From the NCBI GenBank assembly GCA_021234155.1, contig JAJEKV010000103.1, positions 2,914,001 through 2,978,000 on the forward strand: a stretch of DNA of 64,000 nt. Reading direction: 5' to 3'. The DNA comes from Isoetes taiwanensis. Its lineage: Eukaryota; Streptophyta; Lycopodiopsida; Isoetales; Isoetaceae. How positions within the stretch are numbered: the first letter of the stretch is position 1; every line of letters begins with the position of its first letter. The notes below the pieces were generated by a model. It was not told where the DNA came from, did not search any database, and saw only the letters and a program-made list of their open reading frames with translations. Positions 23,640 through 35,894 of this stretch are shown here, in pieces. The position numbers and the translations under genes were made by a program.

Positions 23640-26060
23640 TTAGATGATGTCGAGGATGGGGTGGAAGGGATATGGTAGAAGATGTTGGATACCCGCCGAG
23701 GATTGGTAAATGCTTGTGATGACCCTATTGTTATAGCGAAAGCGCGATTATTTCTGGCGTCGAACCTCGTTTGTCGGCGTGCTAATGAATTCTCAATCTC
23801 AAACCAAGTTCAAGTGGAGCAATGCAAGTGTCTGCTGCTCTATTGAGGTGACATACACTTATCAAGTCTTTTCTATCTTACCACCATCTCCATCTTTTAT
23901 CTTACCACCTCTTAGATCGCGGGAGGTTATTGCGAAGATCCTTCAGGAGAAGAACAATATGCCTCACAAGATGGATCTCAAGTTAAGAAATGATTCAGCG
24001 GCCGGGCCTTGGTTATAAAGGTCATACATGCATGTCCAAATGATTGTATGATCTTCTATCCTAGAGCATGAGAATCCCCTCATTGTCATTATGTAATGAA
24101 GCAGAATCTGAGGAATGACCTAAAGGAAAAAGCGATTACCAGGAAAGGTTATTGACACTTTCCAATAATCCCAAGGTATATGCATCACCACTTCTTACAA
24201 ATGAGTTGTAAATTCACTTATTTTTCGGTGCCCATATGTTGCCTATAATTTACTCTATAGGTTAAAGTTGATGTTCGTTTTTAAAGACATTGGCTAGCCT
24301 AATGGACTTCCGACTACACATGCATCTAGTGATGATGTGATCACGAGTCCGGCGGCAGTCACGGCTGGAAGCATGTCGATCACGACATGGCGACTTTGGA
24401 AAGAACCCACGTAGCGTGCGTTTGGGCTGGCCACCCGATGGCGTAAACCCATATAGTACATCAATCGCATGGTCTACATGGCCCGATGATGATAAGTGAA
24501 CTACAACATACCCCCATGGTTGTTGATGAAGAGTGGGCACATTATGATGACTTTATTGATACGGGAAGAAAAAACCAAGTAAATTTAGATGTGTACCTAG
24601 AATAATTGTGGATGAGTTACTCCCTTTGTGGAACACAGGTATTCAGATCTCCCGATGCCCATAAAAATGACGATTTTTAATCTTAGAGGTATACTATTGT
24701 GGACTATGCATGACTTTCAGGTTTTCTTAGAGTTTACGGGTTTAAGACATGGGGCACTTCCCTTACCATGATATGTGGGGAAAAGTTACCGGCACCGTCC
24801 TCTAAGCATCGAAGAAAAAGTATCACGAGGGTTTTAGGAAGTATTTGCGCTCCACGCACTTCTTGAGCGGCGTGCACAATTGGTGTAACTTGTAGACTAT
24901 CTGAGAACCACCAAGCGAATTACCATCACGAGAATGGGGTGGCGTTGGGATAAGAAGGAAAGGGGGGGAAAATCCGCCAGAAATCCGTGGGGGCACAGCG
25001 GTGAGGAGGTGTGTAGCCGACCAAGGCGGTGAGGATGAGGAATTATCTGATGGTGGCGAGGAAGCGGAGGAGGAGGAAGTCTTTCTTGCCAATATGAAAG
25101 GAGAGTGCGTTTTTTTATAGACTACCATATTGGGCCGAAACCTATTGATTCAACACCTTTTAGACTGGGTGCATATCTTCAAGAGCGTGGGAAACTCTTT
25201 ATGGAAGCATGTATTTGGTCAAAAAGACACAACAAAATGCCGGGATGGACAGCAAAGGTAAGTAATACAAAGAAAGAGGCATGGATCGAGGTGAAGGCCA
25301 ACCACTTCCCTCAGAGCAAAATGGGTTATTGCTAGGGCTGACCATCGGAGCTATTTATGATGATTTAAGGGCCCATAGAACATAGCTGGTTACATGCAAT
25401 CATTGCGAACCGCATTCACAAGTATGAAGTGGGGCTGGTGGTTTAAAGTCCATGGTGGCATAAGTTCTTGCATGTAAGCAATTGAAGTCCACATATATAT
25501 GCACTACTATAAAATGTAACCCATAACTTATATTTGGTGTTTGGATCATGGGTTCTTCATGCCTGACCTTTAGGGGAGTTTTAGACAAAGGGACCATTGG
25601 AGGCAATAAGTGCCCTATCAAAGGTCATAAGGTTGTTACCATGTTGATTTAGTGGTCCCAAGTCTATTTTATTTGTGGCTAAGTTTTTGTTTTTGGACCT
25701 CATAGGTGGATGTACCAAAAAACTATAGAAAGAGCAGAGAATTGAAGAGATGAAAGTGAAAATGGCGGAGGCATGTTGCTTGTTGGAGAAGGAGTTTCCC
25801 TCTGAGCTTTCTTAATGATCAAACCCATCTTTTGGTACATCTTATTGAGGAAGTGGAGCTCGGGAATTTGTACATACCGGATGGATGTTTTCTTGGAAAA
25901 AGGTTTATGAAGGTATTATTGAAGGATATAGTGCGTCAAAACTTGCGTCGAAGGTATTAGTATGGCAGAGGGATGGCTTGCGAAAGAGTCCACTTTCTAT
26001 ATGGTGAGAATATATTTCCGTAGGTACATCGGATGCACCTCGCTTATGGAGTGATGAAGG
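23640..26060 (+). pseudogene. CACTA Tnp2-like transposase, copy 2, frameshifted
   Basis: The same conserved blocks as in copy 1 are present: KVIHACPNDCMIFY near 24016-24058, the WKEPRSVRLG-equivalent near 24395-24440, and the VYL..IIVDELLPLW block near 24585-24640. The DUF4218-like region is at about 25730-26040 (MAEACCLLEKEFPSEL). Frame breaks are at partly different places from copy 1. No intact product is encoded as written. Confidence 0.72.
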
Positions 26061-26639
26061 GGCGAAGGTGTGGGGTAGTGCTTGAGGAAGGCAATGGTAT
26101 CGAAGTCATTCACGCTGATATGATCATTAAGGTTAATCAATTTCTTCTTTACAATTCGGCACCAATAACAAAATGGATTGCTTTCGTTGTGAGAGCATAA
26201 AAGGAAGAAATGGAAAGAGAGGCATGAATGGAGGCGACATAATGAAACGAGCCGTACCACGATGGATATGAACCCTTACTTAGGACAAGATGGAAGAGAA
26301 TGGATTTTCTGAGGCTTTGACGATGCATATCCAAGGGGAGTATATTACGACTACTGGAATGGGCATGCGCAAGAGTGTCATGAAAAAGTAGTTGCAACAA
26401 ATTATGTTGATGTGAAATCGAGTATTTTCTTTTTGATGTTATTGTATCTATTGACATTAATGGTGCTTTGTGATATATATCTTACTCCCTTGATATGGTG
26501 GCATGGGACCCACTATCGTGTGAGTTCTCTTGACTGCTACGGGGAAGACTTGTGAAGCTGAGTCATGGCATCATTCACGTGATGGAGTTTCAATCAAGTG
26601 TTTAGATCATGTCGTCGAGGAAGCCACACTGTGATTGGA

Positions 26640-26870
26640 GTGGGAGGGTTAAAGAACTATAATGGAGGTGGATGTTGGTGGCAATTTTAAGACCTTCTAT
26701 TCGATGTCGATTGGTTTTGACCTTCAATTAAGGGGGGGGCCCTACGATAAGTATGATAGAACAAGTGGCTTTTTTTGTCAACTCTAGCAAGATGTACCAC
26801 GGTAGTGAGGCGGCTTGTCCTTCGGACAAGCTGTGAGCGGTACACACATACACATATCCACTTCAAAATT
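26640..26870 (+). pseudogene. CACTA DUF4216-like region, copy 2
   Basis: Equivalent of 9913-10128 in copy 1, with the VDVGGNF and FDVDWF-like core still readable in two frames. It ends near the same TACACACATACACATATCC sequence. The longer frame of copy 1 is broken here by short indels. Confidence 0.5.
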
Positions 26871-27885
26871 TAGACCATCAATATCAATCTCCGTCCGACT
26901 TCTTTGACCAGATTTTTTCTTCTCGTCGACAAGACCCAACATGGTGGTTTTATCATACAAACAAACTAGGGGCCCAATATTCAAGGTGTTGTGCTAGAGT
27001 CAATAACGTCTGAAGAGCCCTCTGGCAGATCAAGGCATTCAAACTCACCAGAAAGCGAGCATCAAGAGGGTTGGACCACAGCTCTCATCGACATCTTACC
27101 GAGGCAATTCCACGAAATCTGGATGTACTTGGGCATTTTAATACAAATGTTGGCAATGCTAACAATGGCGACTCCTAGTTAGCACCTAGAGGAGCGATCA
27201 TTAAATTCTATATGTCAAATATTATGCACATCCTCAGGTGCAATCCCCTTGATAGGCTATGTCTATTGGTCTTAGCCCGTATTGCAATAAAACCCATTCA
27301 ATTCAATTTTTTTTTTTCTCCCCCCCTCCCCCTTTTGGTATACATTATATCGGAGGAATAAAAAGCGGTTGGAACATGGGCTCAAAGAAGCCACATAGGC
27401 TCAAGCATTGCCTCCTCTAGAACTAGAACATGCAAAGAGTCTTCAATGGTATCTTAGTTACTTAGATTTTCTCTAACCTTAAACCCCGGTGCCACCACCG
27501 AGTTAACGATCATTGCTTAATTTGATGCTATCCACTAGCTTTTGTTGTGGATCTTTGCTCTATCTTTCAAACAGATAATAATAATGGTATTTTGTAGGGT
27601 GAACAAGTCCAAATACATAGAGTGAAGCATGAGGAGCCTATGGGCGTTGAGCGTGTAGGCGTTGCATTTCCAAGTCGAACATGCTACCCTAGGTTCAAAC
27701 AAGCCTCTTAGGCTCAAGCATTGTCTAGGCTCAAACATGCCGATTATCAAACATGTACACAACAAAATAAAAATAGTTAAAAAAGCGTCGCTATAACAAA
27801 TCACGTCGCATCACGACGTATTGGCAATAACTCATCTTGACGGACGGTAACGTTTAAAACTCATTCTTAGTTGGGTGAACATGGG

Positions 27886-30800
27886 TGGTCTTACAGTCTG
27901 GAACTTGGTCCCTAGGGCAAGTCGGCGTTCGGGAGATCCATTAAAGGGAAACCAAATGGCGGCTCAGGGAGGGAGGGCCCGTCGTCAGAGGGAGGCCTTG
28001 GGGAGAGGAGAAAGGGAGACGAAACCCCAGGGGGATTTTTCCAGAATTAAGATGCTAAAGCGTCAGCACCCCCCTCCCGTCAAGTCCGCATATAAAGGTC
28101 CCTTTGAATCGACAAGGAGAGGGCCTCAAAAAGCGTAAACCACGTAATGGGTTGCCGGGGTTCTAGAAGGGTTTTGCGTTTTGGGGGCGGGCGAATCTGT
28201 TGAACAGGGGACGGCGAGCCTGGCCAAGAGAATGCGGGCAAAGAGGCGGCGGGCGGAGTTTGGGCCTGTCCTCCCTCGATGTAGCAAGTAGAAGTGAGTA
28301 GCTTTTGATGTAAGACATTCATAAATTCGCGAATTAATGCATTGTCTGAAAAATAAATTCTGATTTTTTGCGGTGGAATCTAATCCATTTCGGCTACTGA
28401 CCCAATTTTTGAAAATTTGGAGAAGGTCTAGGTCAAAGGGTTAGCATTAGACCCGGTCGAGGGCAGCGTTCGCGGGGAACTTAGCAGAGCTGGCAGCACC
28501 CTCCCCAAGTCAAGCGAGGCGGGGACCTTGCGGGGATCCCCTCCCGAGGGGAGAGTCGGGACCCAAAGGCGGGATCCAAAAAGTTCGGCAGCCCTTCTGG
28601 CGGCGGCAGCTCCCGTGCAGCGTAATGACCACCCTCCAGGAGCTGGTTCCTATCCGGCCGTTGGATCCTGCATTCGGGGGCCCCTCGCCGGGAAGGCCCA
28701 AAAGATTCCCAGTCGGTCAGGGAGAACTTGTCAAGCCGAGCGTCCCCGAGTCGAGCCTTGTAAAACGCCCAGTGTCTTGTCGTTCGGGCACCGGGGAGGC
28801 TCCCGGAGAATAACAAATCGACCACTGTCAAATCAGGAATAGAAAATTACCCTAAGGGAGAAAGTTACAAAGGTCGGTTTTGCAAAAAGAAACACTCCGC
28901 CCTCCACGGCGGTATCATCATCCACATCCTAGAGGCCAATTGACTCTGAGTGTGATGGAAGTGAAGCTACTTTGGCTTCTTGGAGGTCGGGTGGTCTTCA
29001 GCCCGCGGAACTTGGTCCCAGGGCAAGTCGACGTTAGAGTCCATTGGCGAGTCAAATGCGATTCCAGGAGAGGGAGGTGGCCCGTCAGTCCCAGGGGGGC
29101 AGGGAGAAAATGCCGAGGGCAAAAGCGACTTGGGGGATTTTAGGGTCCGTGCTCTGGCGTCAACACCCCCCTCCCGTCAAGTCAGCAGCAAGGTCCGCCC
29201 AAATCGACGAGGGAGGGCCTCCAAAACGTAAACCACGTGGGTTGCCATGTTCTAGAAGGGTTTGCGTTTTGGGGGCGAGAGGATACCGTTGCACGCTGGG
29301 ACCGGGCGAGGCTGGCCGAGAATATGGAGCAAGGGGGCAGCGGGGCGGAGTTTGGGCTTGTCCTCCTCCGATGTGGCAAGTGAAATAGAGGCTTTTACTG
29401 CGATGGCAAGACATTCATAAATTACGCCAATTAATGCATTGTAGGAAAATAAATTCTGATTTTTGTCGGCTGGAATCCTAATCCATTTCCAGCCTACGAC
29501 CCAATTTTCGAAATTTTAGGAGAAGGTCTAGGTCAAAGGGTTAGCATTAGAGCGGTCGAGGGCACCCCGTTGCGGGGCAACGAGCTGGCACCCTTCCCCA
29601 AAGTCAAGCGAGGCCCGGGACCTTGCAGGGATCCCTCACAGAGGGAGAGTCCGGGACCCCAAAGGCGGGGATCAAAAAGTTCGAGGCAGCCCTTCTGGCA
29701 GCTCGGGGCTGCAGCTAATGACCACCCTCCCGGGCCGGTTCCCCTATCCGGCCAGTTGGATCCCTCCGTTCAGGGAGCCCCTCTTGGGAAGGCCCAAAAG
29801 ATTCAGATCGGTCAGGAGAACTTGTCAACCCAGCGGAGGCGTCTGAGAATTGACCTTGTAAAACATGATGTCTTGTCGTTCGGGCAGGAGAGCTCTCGAA
29901 TGGCAAATCGACTGCCAAATCGTCCAGGAATGGCGAAATTACCCTGGGGAGCAAGATTCAAGGTGGGTTTTGCAAAAGCCTCAGCCCTCCCGCGGCGTAT
30001 CGCATCCATCCCATGGAAGGCCAATTGACTACGAGTGTGATGGAAGTGAGCCTACTTTGGCTTCTTGGAGGTCGGGTGGTCTTAAGACCCCGCGGAACTT
30101 GGTCCCCGAGGGGGCAATGTCGATTCACGAGTCCATTGGCGAGTCAATCCTTGATTCGGAGAGGAGGTCGCTTGGTAATCCCGGGGCCTTGGGGAGAGAA
30201 TTGGGGCACGCCAGGGGGGGATTTTAAGGGTCCGTGCTACAGTCAACACCCCCCTCCGCGTCAAGTCCGCCAAGGTCCCACCGTCGACAAAGGGAGAGGG
30301 CCTCCAAAGCGTAAACTGTGGGTTGCCATGTTCTAGAAAGGGTTTGCGTTTTGGGATTAGAGACTTGAATCTGATACACTTGGGACTGGCCGAAAAATAC
30401 TGATAGAGAATATGGAGCAAAGGCGAACTGGCTTGAGTTTGGGCTGTCCTCCCCCAGATGTGGCAAGTAGAAGTCGGGGGGCTTTTGCGATGCAAGACAT
30501 TCATAAATTCATAATTAATGCATTGTAGGAAAATAAATTCGATTTTTTGCCGGTTTGGAATCTAATCCATTTCGGCCTACGACCCAATTTTGAAAAGGAG
30601 AAGGTCTAGGTCAAAGGGTTAGCATTAGAGCGGTCGGGGCAGCCGTTGCGGGGGAGCACCCGGTGGCACCCTTCCCAAGTCAAGCGAGGCGGGGACCTTG
30701 CGGGGATCCCTCCTGAGGGAGAGTCAGGACCCAAGAGGTGGGATCAAAAAAGTTCGGAGGCAGCCCTTCTGGCGGCTCCCGGGGCATGCTAATGACCACC

Positions 30801-33800
30801 CTCCGGGCCGGTTCCCCTATCCGGCCAGTTGGATCCTCGGATTCGGGGGCCCCTCTTGGGGGAAGGCCCAAAAGATTTCAGATCGGTTAGGGAGAACTTG
30901 TCAAACAGCAGGCGTCTTGAGAGTAAACCTTGTAGAAACGCGGTTTCTTGTCGTTGAACGCGGGGAGGCCGAATGGCAAATCGACCACCCTGCAAATCAC
31001 GTTGGAATGGCCCGAAATTACCCTAGGGGAGCAAGTTACAAAGGTCGGTTTTGCAAAGAAACACTCCACGCCCTCCAGTATCGCATCCACATCCTAGGCC
31101 AATTATTCTACGAGTGTGATGGAAGTGAGCTACTGGCGCTTCTTGGAAGTCCGGGTGGTCTTCGGCCCGCGGAACTTGGTCCCCAGAACAGCGTCGGCGT
31201 TCGGAGTCCATTGGCGAGTCAAATGGATGGGAGAGGGAGGTCGCCCGTCAGATCGGGGGGCAGGGGAGAAAGTGGGGCAGCGCTTGGGGGGATTTTAGGG
31301 TCCGTGCTCGTCCAACACCCCCTCCCGCGTCAAGTCCGGGCAAGGTCCCTTGCGAAGGTCGACAGAGAGGGGGCCTCCAAAGCGTAAGCCACAGTGGGTT
31401 GCGGGTTCTAGAAGGGTTTGCGTTTTGGGGGCGAGACTGAATTGCAGGACTGGGACTGGCCCAGAAAGGCTGCGGTAGAATCTGAGCAAGAGGCCCGTGG
31501 AGGCGGAGTTTGGGCACATCCTCCTCCCGATGTGGCAAGTAGAAGTCCGAGGCAGCTTTTGCCCGATGGCAAGACATTCATAAATTAATAATTAATGCAT
31601 TATGCGAAAATAAATTCTGATTTTTGCCGGTGGAATCTAATCCATTTCGGCCTACGACCCAATTTTTGAAATTTTTGGAGAAGGTCTAGGTCAAAGGGTT
31701 AGCATTAGAGCGGTGGGGGCAGCAGGTTCTGGAGAACAGCAACGGTGGCACCCTTCCCCAAGTCAAGCGAGGCGGGGACCTTGCGGGGGATCCCTCACAA
31801 GAGGGAGAGTCCAGGACCCCAAGAGGCGGGATCAAAAAAGTTCGGCGACCCCTTCTGGCGGCTCCCGGTACTGCGCTAATGACCACCCTCCGGGCCTGGT
31901 TCCCCTATCCGGCCGTTGGATCCTCCGTTCGAGGGGCCCCCTCTTCGGGAAGGCCCAAAGATTCAGTCGGTCAGGGAGAACTTGTCAAACGGGAGGCGTC
32001 TGAGGAGTGCGACCTTGTAGAAACATGGTGTCTTGTCGTTAGAGACGCAGGAGGCTCAGGAATGGCCGGCCGACCTGCCAAATGTCGTGGGAATGGCGAG
32101 AAATTACCTAGGGAGCAAGTTACAAAGGTCGGTTTTGCAAAGAAAGAAACACTCCGCCCTCCACGGCGGTATCCAGCATCCACATCCTAGGCCAATTGAC
32201 TCACGAGTGTGATGCAAAGTGAGCTACTTTTGGCTTCTTGGAGGTCGGGTGGTCTTAAGCCCGCGGAACTTGGTCCCCGGAACGCGTCGGCGTTGAGTCC
32301 ATTGGCGAGGAGTCAAATCGTGATTGGGAGAGGAGAGTGGCGTCAGATCCCCGGGGCCAGGGAGAGAAGTCGGGGCAATAGCGGCCACGGGGGGATTTTA
32401 TGGTCCGTGCTGCGGCATCAACACCCCCACTCCCGCGTCAAGTCCGTATGAGGCAAGGTCCCAGAATCGACAAGGAGAGGGCCTCAAAGCGTAAACCACA
32501 GTGGGTTGCCGGGTTCTAGAAGGGTTTGCGTTTTTGGGGGCGAGACTTGAGTGCATTGCACCAGGACTGGCCCAGAAAGGCTGCAATAGAGAATCTGAAC
32601 AAGGAGGCCCGGCGGGCGGAGTTTGGGCCATCCTCCTCCCGATGTGGCAAGTAGAAGTCGGAGCTTTTTTAGATGGCAAGACATTCATAAATTCACCAAT
32701 TAATGCATTATCTGAAAATAAATTCTGATTTTTTGCGGCTGGAATCCTAATCCATTTCGGCACACTGACCCAATTTTGAAATTTTGAGGAGAAGGTCTAG
32801 GTCAAAGGGTTAGCATTAGAGCGGTTCGGGGGCATGGAGTTGCGGGGGATCTGGCACCCTTCCCCAAGTCAAGCGAGGCCGGGACCTTGCGGGGATCCCT
32901 CACAAGAGGGCATCCAGGACCCCCATAGGCGGGATCAAAAAAGTTCGAAGGAAGACCCTTCTGAGGAAGCTCCCAGGGGCTGCTAGAATGACCACCCTCC
33001 GGGCCCGGTTCCCTATCCGACTAGTTGGATCCTCCGTTGAGGGGCCCCTTGTGATGCCAAAGATTTGTGTCGGGGAGAACTTGTCAAAGGCATATGGAGT
33101 CGACCTTGTTCCGCGGTGTCTTGTCGTTCTAAAACCGGAGAGCTATGGATGGCAAATCGACTTGCCAAATCGTCCAGGAATGGCGAAATTACCCAGGGGA
33201 GCAAGTTACAAGGTCGGTTTTGCAAAGAAAAAAAACACTCCGCCCTCCCGCGGCGGTATCCATCGCATCCACATCCTAGGCCAATTGCCTCACGAGTGTG
33301 ATGGAAGTGAGCTACTTTGGCTTCTTGGAGTCGGGTGGTCTTCGGCCCACAGAACTTGGTCCCGGGGACAGCGTCGGCGTTCTGAGTCCATTGGCGAAGT
33401 CAAATCATTGATTCCAGGAGAGGGAGTCGCCGTCAGTCCCCGGGGGCCTTGGGAGAGGAATTCCGGGCAAGCGGCAGACTAGGGATTTTTAGGGTCCGTG
33501 CTTTCTGGCGTCAACACCCCCTCCGCGTCAAGTCGGTGCAGGTCCCCGAATCGACAAGGAGAGGGGCCTCAAAGCGTAAACCCGGTGGGTTGCGGGTTCT
33601 AGAAGGGTTTTGCGTTTTGGGGGGAGACTTGAAGTCTGTTGCACTTGGGACTGGCGAGAAAAGGCTTTGCGGCCGAGAATCTGGAACAAGGGAGGCTGAT
33701 GGGCGGAGTTTGGGCACAATCCTCCTCCGATGTAGCAGAGTAGAAGTCGGAGGACTTTTTGCGGTGGCAGACATTCATAAATTATAATTAATGCATTTAC

Positions 33801-33876
33801 GAAAATAAATTCTGATTTTTGCGAATTTGGATTCCTAATCCATCTCCATCACACCCAATTTTGAAATTTTGGAGAA
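27886..33876 (+). repeat. Tandem satellite array 2, ~1.1 kb unit, about 5.5 copies
   Basis: The same satellite as array 1. The GGTCTAGGTCAAAGGGTTAG landmark is at 28424, 29524, 30603, 31683, 32794 and 33877, spaced 1079-1111 bp. The array starts at the same mid-unit point as array 1, directly after the CACTA right end, but has three fewer units. The copy number difference fits unequal exchange or assembly collapse after the segmental duplication. Confidence 0.9.
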
Positions 33877-34270
33877 GGTCTAGGTCAAAGGGTTAGCTAA
33901 GGTCAAAGGAATGGAGTTTGTGGGATCGTTGTGCTTGGGGTTGACCTTGGCATTTGGGCGTTATACTTGGTCTAAGATTGCATTGGGCGTAAACCACGTG
34001 ACTTGCAGATTCTAGAAGGGTTTTGTTTTGGTTTTCTGCTCCCTAAAGCTATTTGACATGGATGGCATAACTAACTTGTAATGGCTGGTTTTGTTTCTCA
34101 AAACAATTGTACCTTGATGAAAGATTGCTTCATAGTTTCCAAGTGAAAAATTTTTTAAATGTGTCCCAGCCTTATTTGCCCCCTGGTCAAAGACTACGCC
34201 TTTTTTGATGCACACTCTTTTAGTTATGCATTTTATTGCATTTATGGTTTATAAATTCGTAGTTAATGCA
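33877..34270 (+). repeat. Diverged terminal unit of array 2
   Basis: Colinear with 20464-20872, including GGTTAGCTAAGGTCAAAGGA, TTCTAGAAGGG and TATAAATTCGTAGTTAATGC. Unlike the end of array 1, the sequence then continues into flanking DNA (GGCATGGAATTAAATTATGG), so this is the original right edge of the array. Confidence 0.75.
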
Positions 34271-34675
34271 TGGCATGGAATTAAATTATGGTTTTTGTGA
34301 AATTTGGCTTCCATGGTCATCACCGACATACAGGAAAATTTCCAAAATCCCCGGATAAGGTCAGAACCAAAGCGTTGGGGTTAGAGCGGTCCGGGGCGGC
34401 GTTGTTGGGCAAGCATGACTGTTTTCCCAAGTCAAACAAAGCTGACTTTGATGGCCACCTCGGTGGGGAGAGTCCAGATCCCGGAGGCCGGACCCCAAAA
34501 GCGTGCTTTCGAAGGCGACTGTCACGCACAGCCCACAGCCTTGTTGTATGCTAATGAACACCCTCCGGCTTCGGTTCCCTATATATCTTTTAGTTGAATC
34601 CTCCGTTCAAGGATCGAGCCTCGGAATTGCATTCAAATAAGCCTAGGGACAAACTTTAATGAGCTTCACATTAAA
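34271..34675 (+). repeat. Second diverged satellite-related segment with a TATA-like box
   Basis: The layout follows the other half of the satellite unit: GGTTAGAGCGGTCCGGGGCG, GAGAGTCCAG, TGCTAATGAACACCCTCCGG, then GAATCCTCCGTTCAAGG. Where the array units read CCCCTATCCGGCCGTTGG, this copy has CCCTATATATCTTTTAGTTG (about 34577-34596), a TATA-like sequence. With 33877-34270 it makes one complete diverged unit. It may be close to the ancestral single copy. Confidence 0.6.
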
Positions 34676-34689
34676 AAAAAAAGATGCAA

Positions 34690-34800
34690 AACAAAAGCGT
34701 CGCTATAACAAAATACGTCGGCCGGGGGCGTCAAGCGCAGCGGCAGTTGAATCTTGTCGCGTCTGCGACGTGGCGACGTCTATCGCGACGCTCGTAATAT
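34690..34800. repeat. CGTC-rich transposon-end-like segment
   Basis: Contains GCGTCGCTATAACAAAATAC at 34696-34715, the sequence also found near the right ends of both CACTA copies (11042 and 27788). It is followed by clustered CGTC, GACG and CGCGACG motifs. It probably marks one end of another CACTA-family element that extends toward 42180. Confidence 0.45.
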
Positions 34801-34963
34801 TTTGAAACCGGTGGTATTGGGCTTTTCGGGAACTTCTTTTTGCCCTACTTCTTGAGGGTTCTTGGCGTCCGTGGGCGCTAGTACCCGATCTACGCAAGCA
34901 ACTATTCTAAGGTTAGTATATCATGTTTTTTTAGATTGAATAGGTTTTTGGATTGAATGGTGC

Positions 34964-35750
34964 ATGCCCAACCTTCCTTTTTTTGGTTTCCTTTCCTTCC
35001 TCTTCTTCTTTGTTCTTGATTTTTTTTCTTCCCATTCTTCCATGCCTCGTTCATTCTTCCTCCTTCTTTCTTTCTCATGCTTCATTTCTTGCTCATTCTT
35101 CCTCATGCTTCATTTCTTCCTCCTTCTTCCATGCTTCATTCTTTCCTCATTCTTTCTTCCCATATTTCTTCTTTCCTCATTTCTTTCTCATTCTTTCTTC
35201 CTCATTCTTTCTCATTTCTTTCTTCCTCATGCTTTCTCATTCTTTATTCCTCACTCTTTCTCATTCTTCCTCATTCTTTCTCATTTCTTGCTTTCTCATT
35301 TCTTTCTCATGCTTTCTCATTTGTTTCTCATTTCCATTCTTTCTCATGCTTTCTCATTCCTCATTCTTTCCCCTCCCTTCCCTCATTTCTTTCTTCTCTT
35401 CCCTTCCTTATTCTTCATTTTTTTTTCATTTCTTATTCTTCATTCTTTTTAATTTCATTTCTTCATTCTTCATTTGTTTCTTATTCTTCACATTTCTTCC
35501 TCACTTTCCATTCGATCCTTTTCTTTCCCTTCCTTATTTCTTCCTTCCATTCTATTCCCCTTTCCTTCTCTTATTTCCTCTTATTTTCTTCATTCTTTCT
35601 TGTTTCTTCTCTTATTTCTTCTCTATTCTATCCTTATTTCTTCCCTTCTATTCTCTTATTTCTTTCTCTTGTTTTATTTCTATCTCTTGTTTTTCTATCC
35701 CCTTTTTTTTCCTTTTTTTTCTTCTTGATGTTTTCTTCTTTGTTCTTATT
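34964..35750 (+). repeat. Polypyrimidine tract of ~790 bp built on CATTCTTTCTC and TTCC
   Basis: The plus strand is almost entirely C and T, with scattered A in CATT/CTCAT words. Repeated words are CATTCTTTCTCATTTCTT, CTTCCTCATTC and CTTATTTC. Three long overlapping open frames exist here only because stop codons need A or G. Their low-complexity Ser/Phe/Leu products are artefacts. Such strand-asymmetric tracts can form triplex DNA and grow by slippage. Confidence 0.85.
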
Positions 35751-35894
35751 CTTCTAATGCTTTGTTATACATTTGCGACTTTCTATTACGATTTGGACCC
35801 GACGGGGATCTTGTACACAGCGTCCTTATTTTGGTAAGTAGTTGATCGCAGTTGCATTTTTTTTTTATAGTTTTTTAAGTAGATTAAAAAATTG

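Larger units (their letters stand above)
21190..27860 (+). mobile_element. CACTA/EnSpm-like DNA transposon, copy 2, decayed
   Basis: Colinear with copy 1 at an offset of about 16.75-16.8 kb over its whole length. This includes the sub-terminal repeats (21255-21545), the SET-like ORF, the Tnp2-like transposase, the DUF4218/DUF4216-like segments and the CGTCGCTATAACAAAT end (27788). AT-rich stretches of 60 bp or more are identical to copy 1, and differences are mostly short indels around CG sites. It is a duplicate of copy 1 by segmental duplication, not an independent insertion, because the flanking LTR piece and satellite array were copied with it. Confidence 0.75.

Noticed and set aside
11138-33876. 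Many 60-230 codon frames on both strands in the satellite arrays
   Set aside because: The frames are not conserved from unit to unit and change with small indels. No domain is present. They are shadows of a GC-rich repeat.
11138-33876. Arrays as rDNA, 5S or CRISPR
   Set aside because: No rRNA or 5S sequence is recognisable, and a 1.1 kb unit without short spaced repeats is not a CRISPR array.
34953-35837. A 294-codon and other long open frames in the C/T-rich tract
   Set aside because: Three overlapping frames are open together because the tract lacks the bases for stop codons. The products are low-complexity Ser/Phe/Leu strings. This is composition, not a gene.
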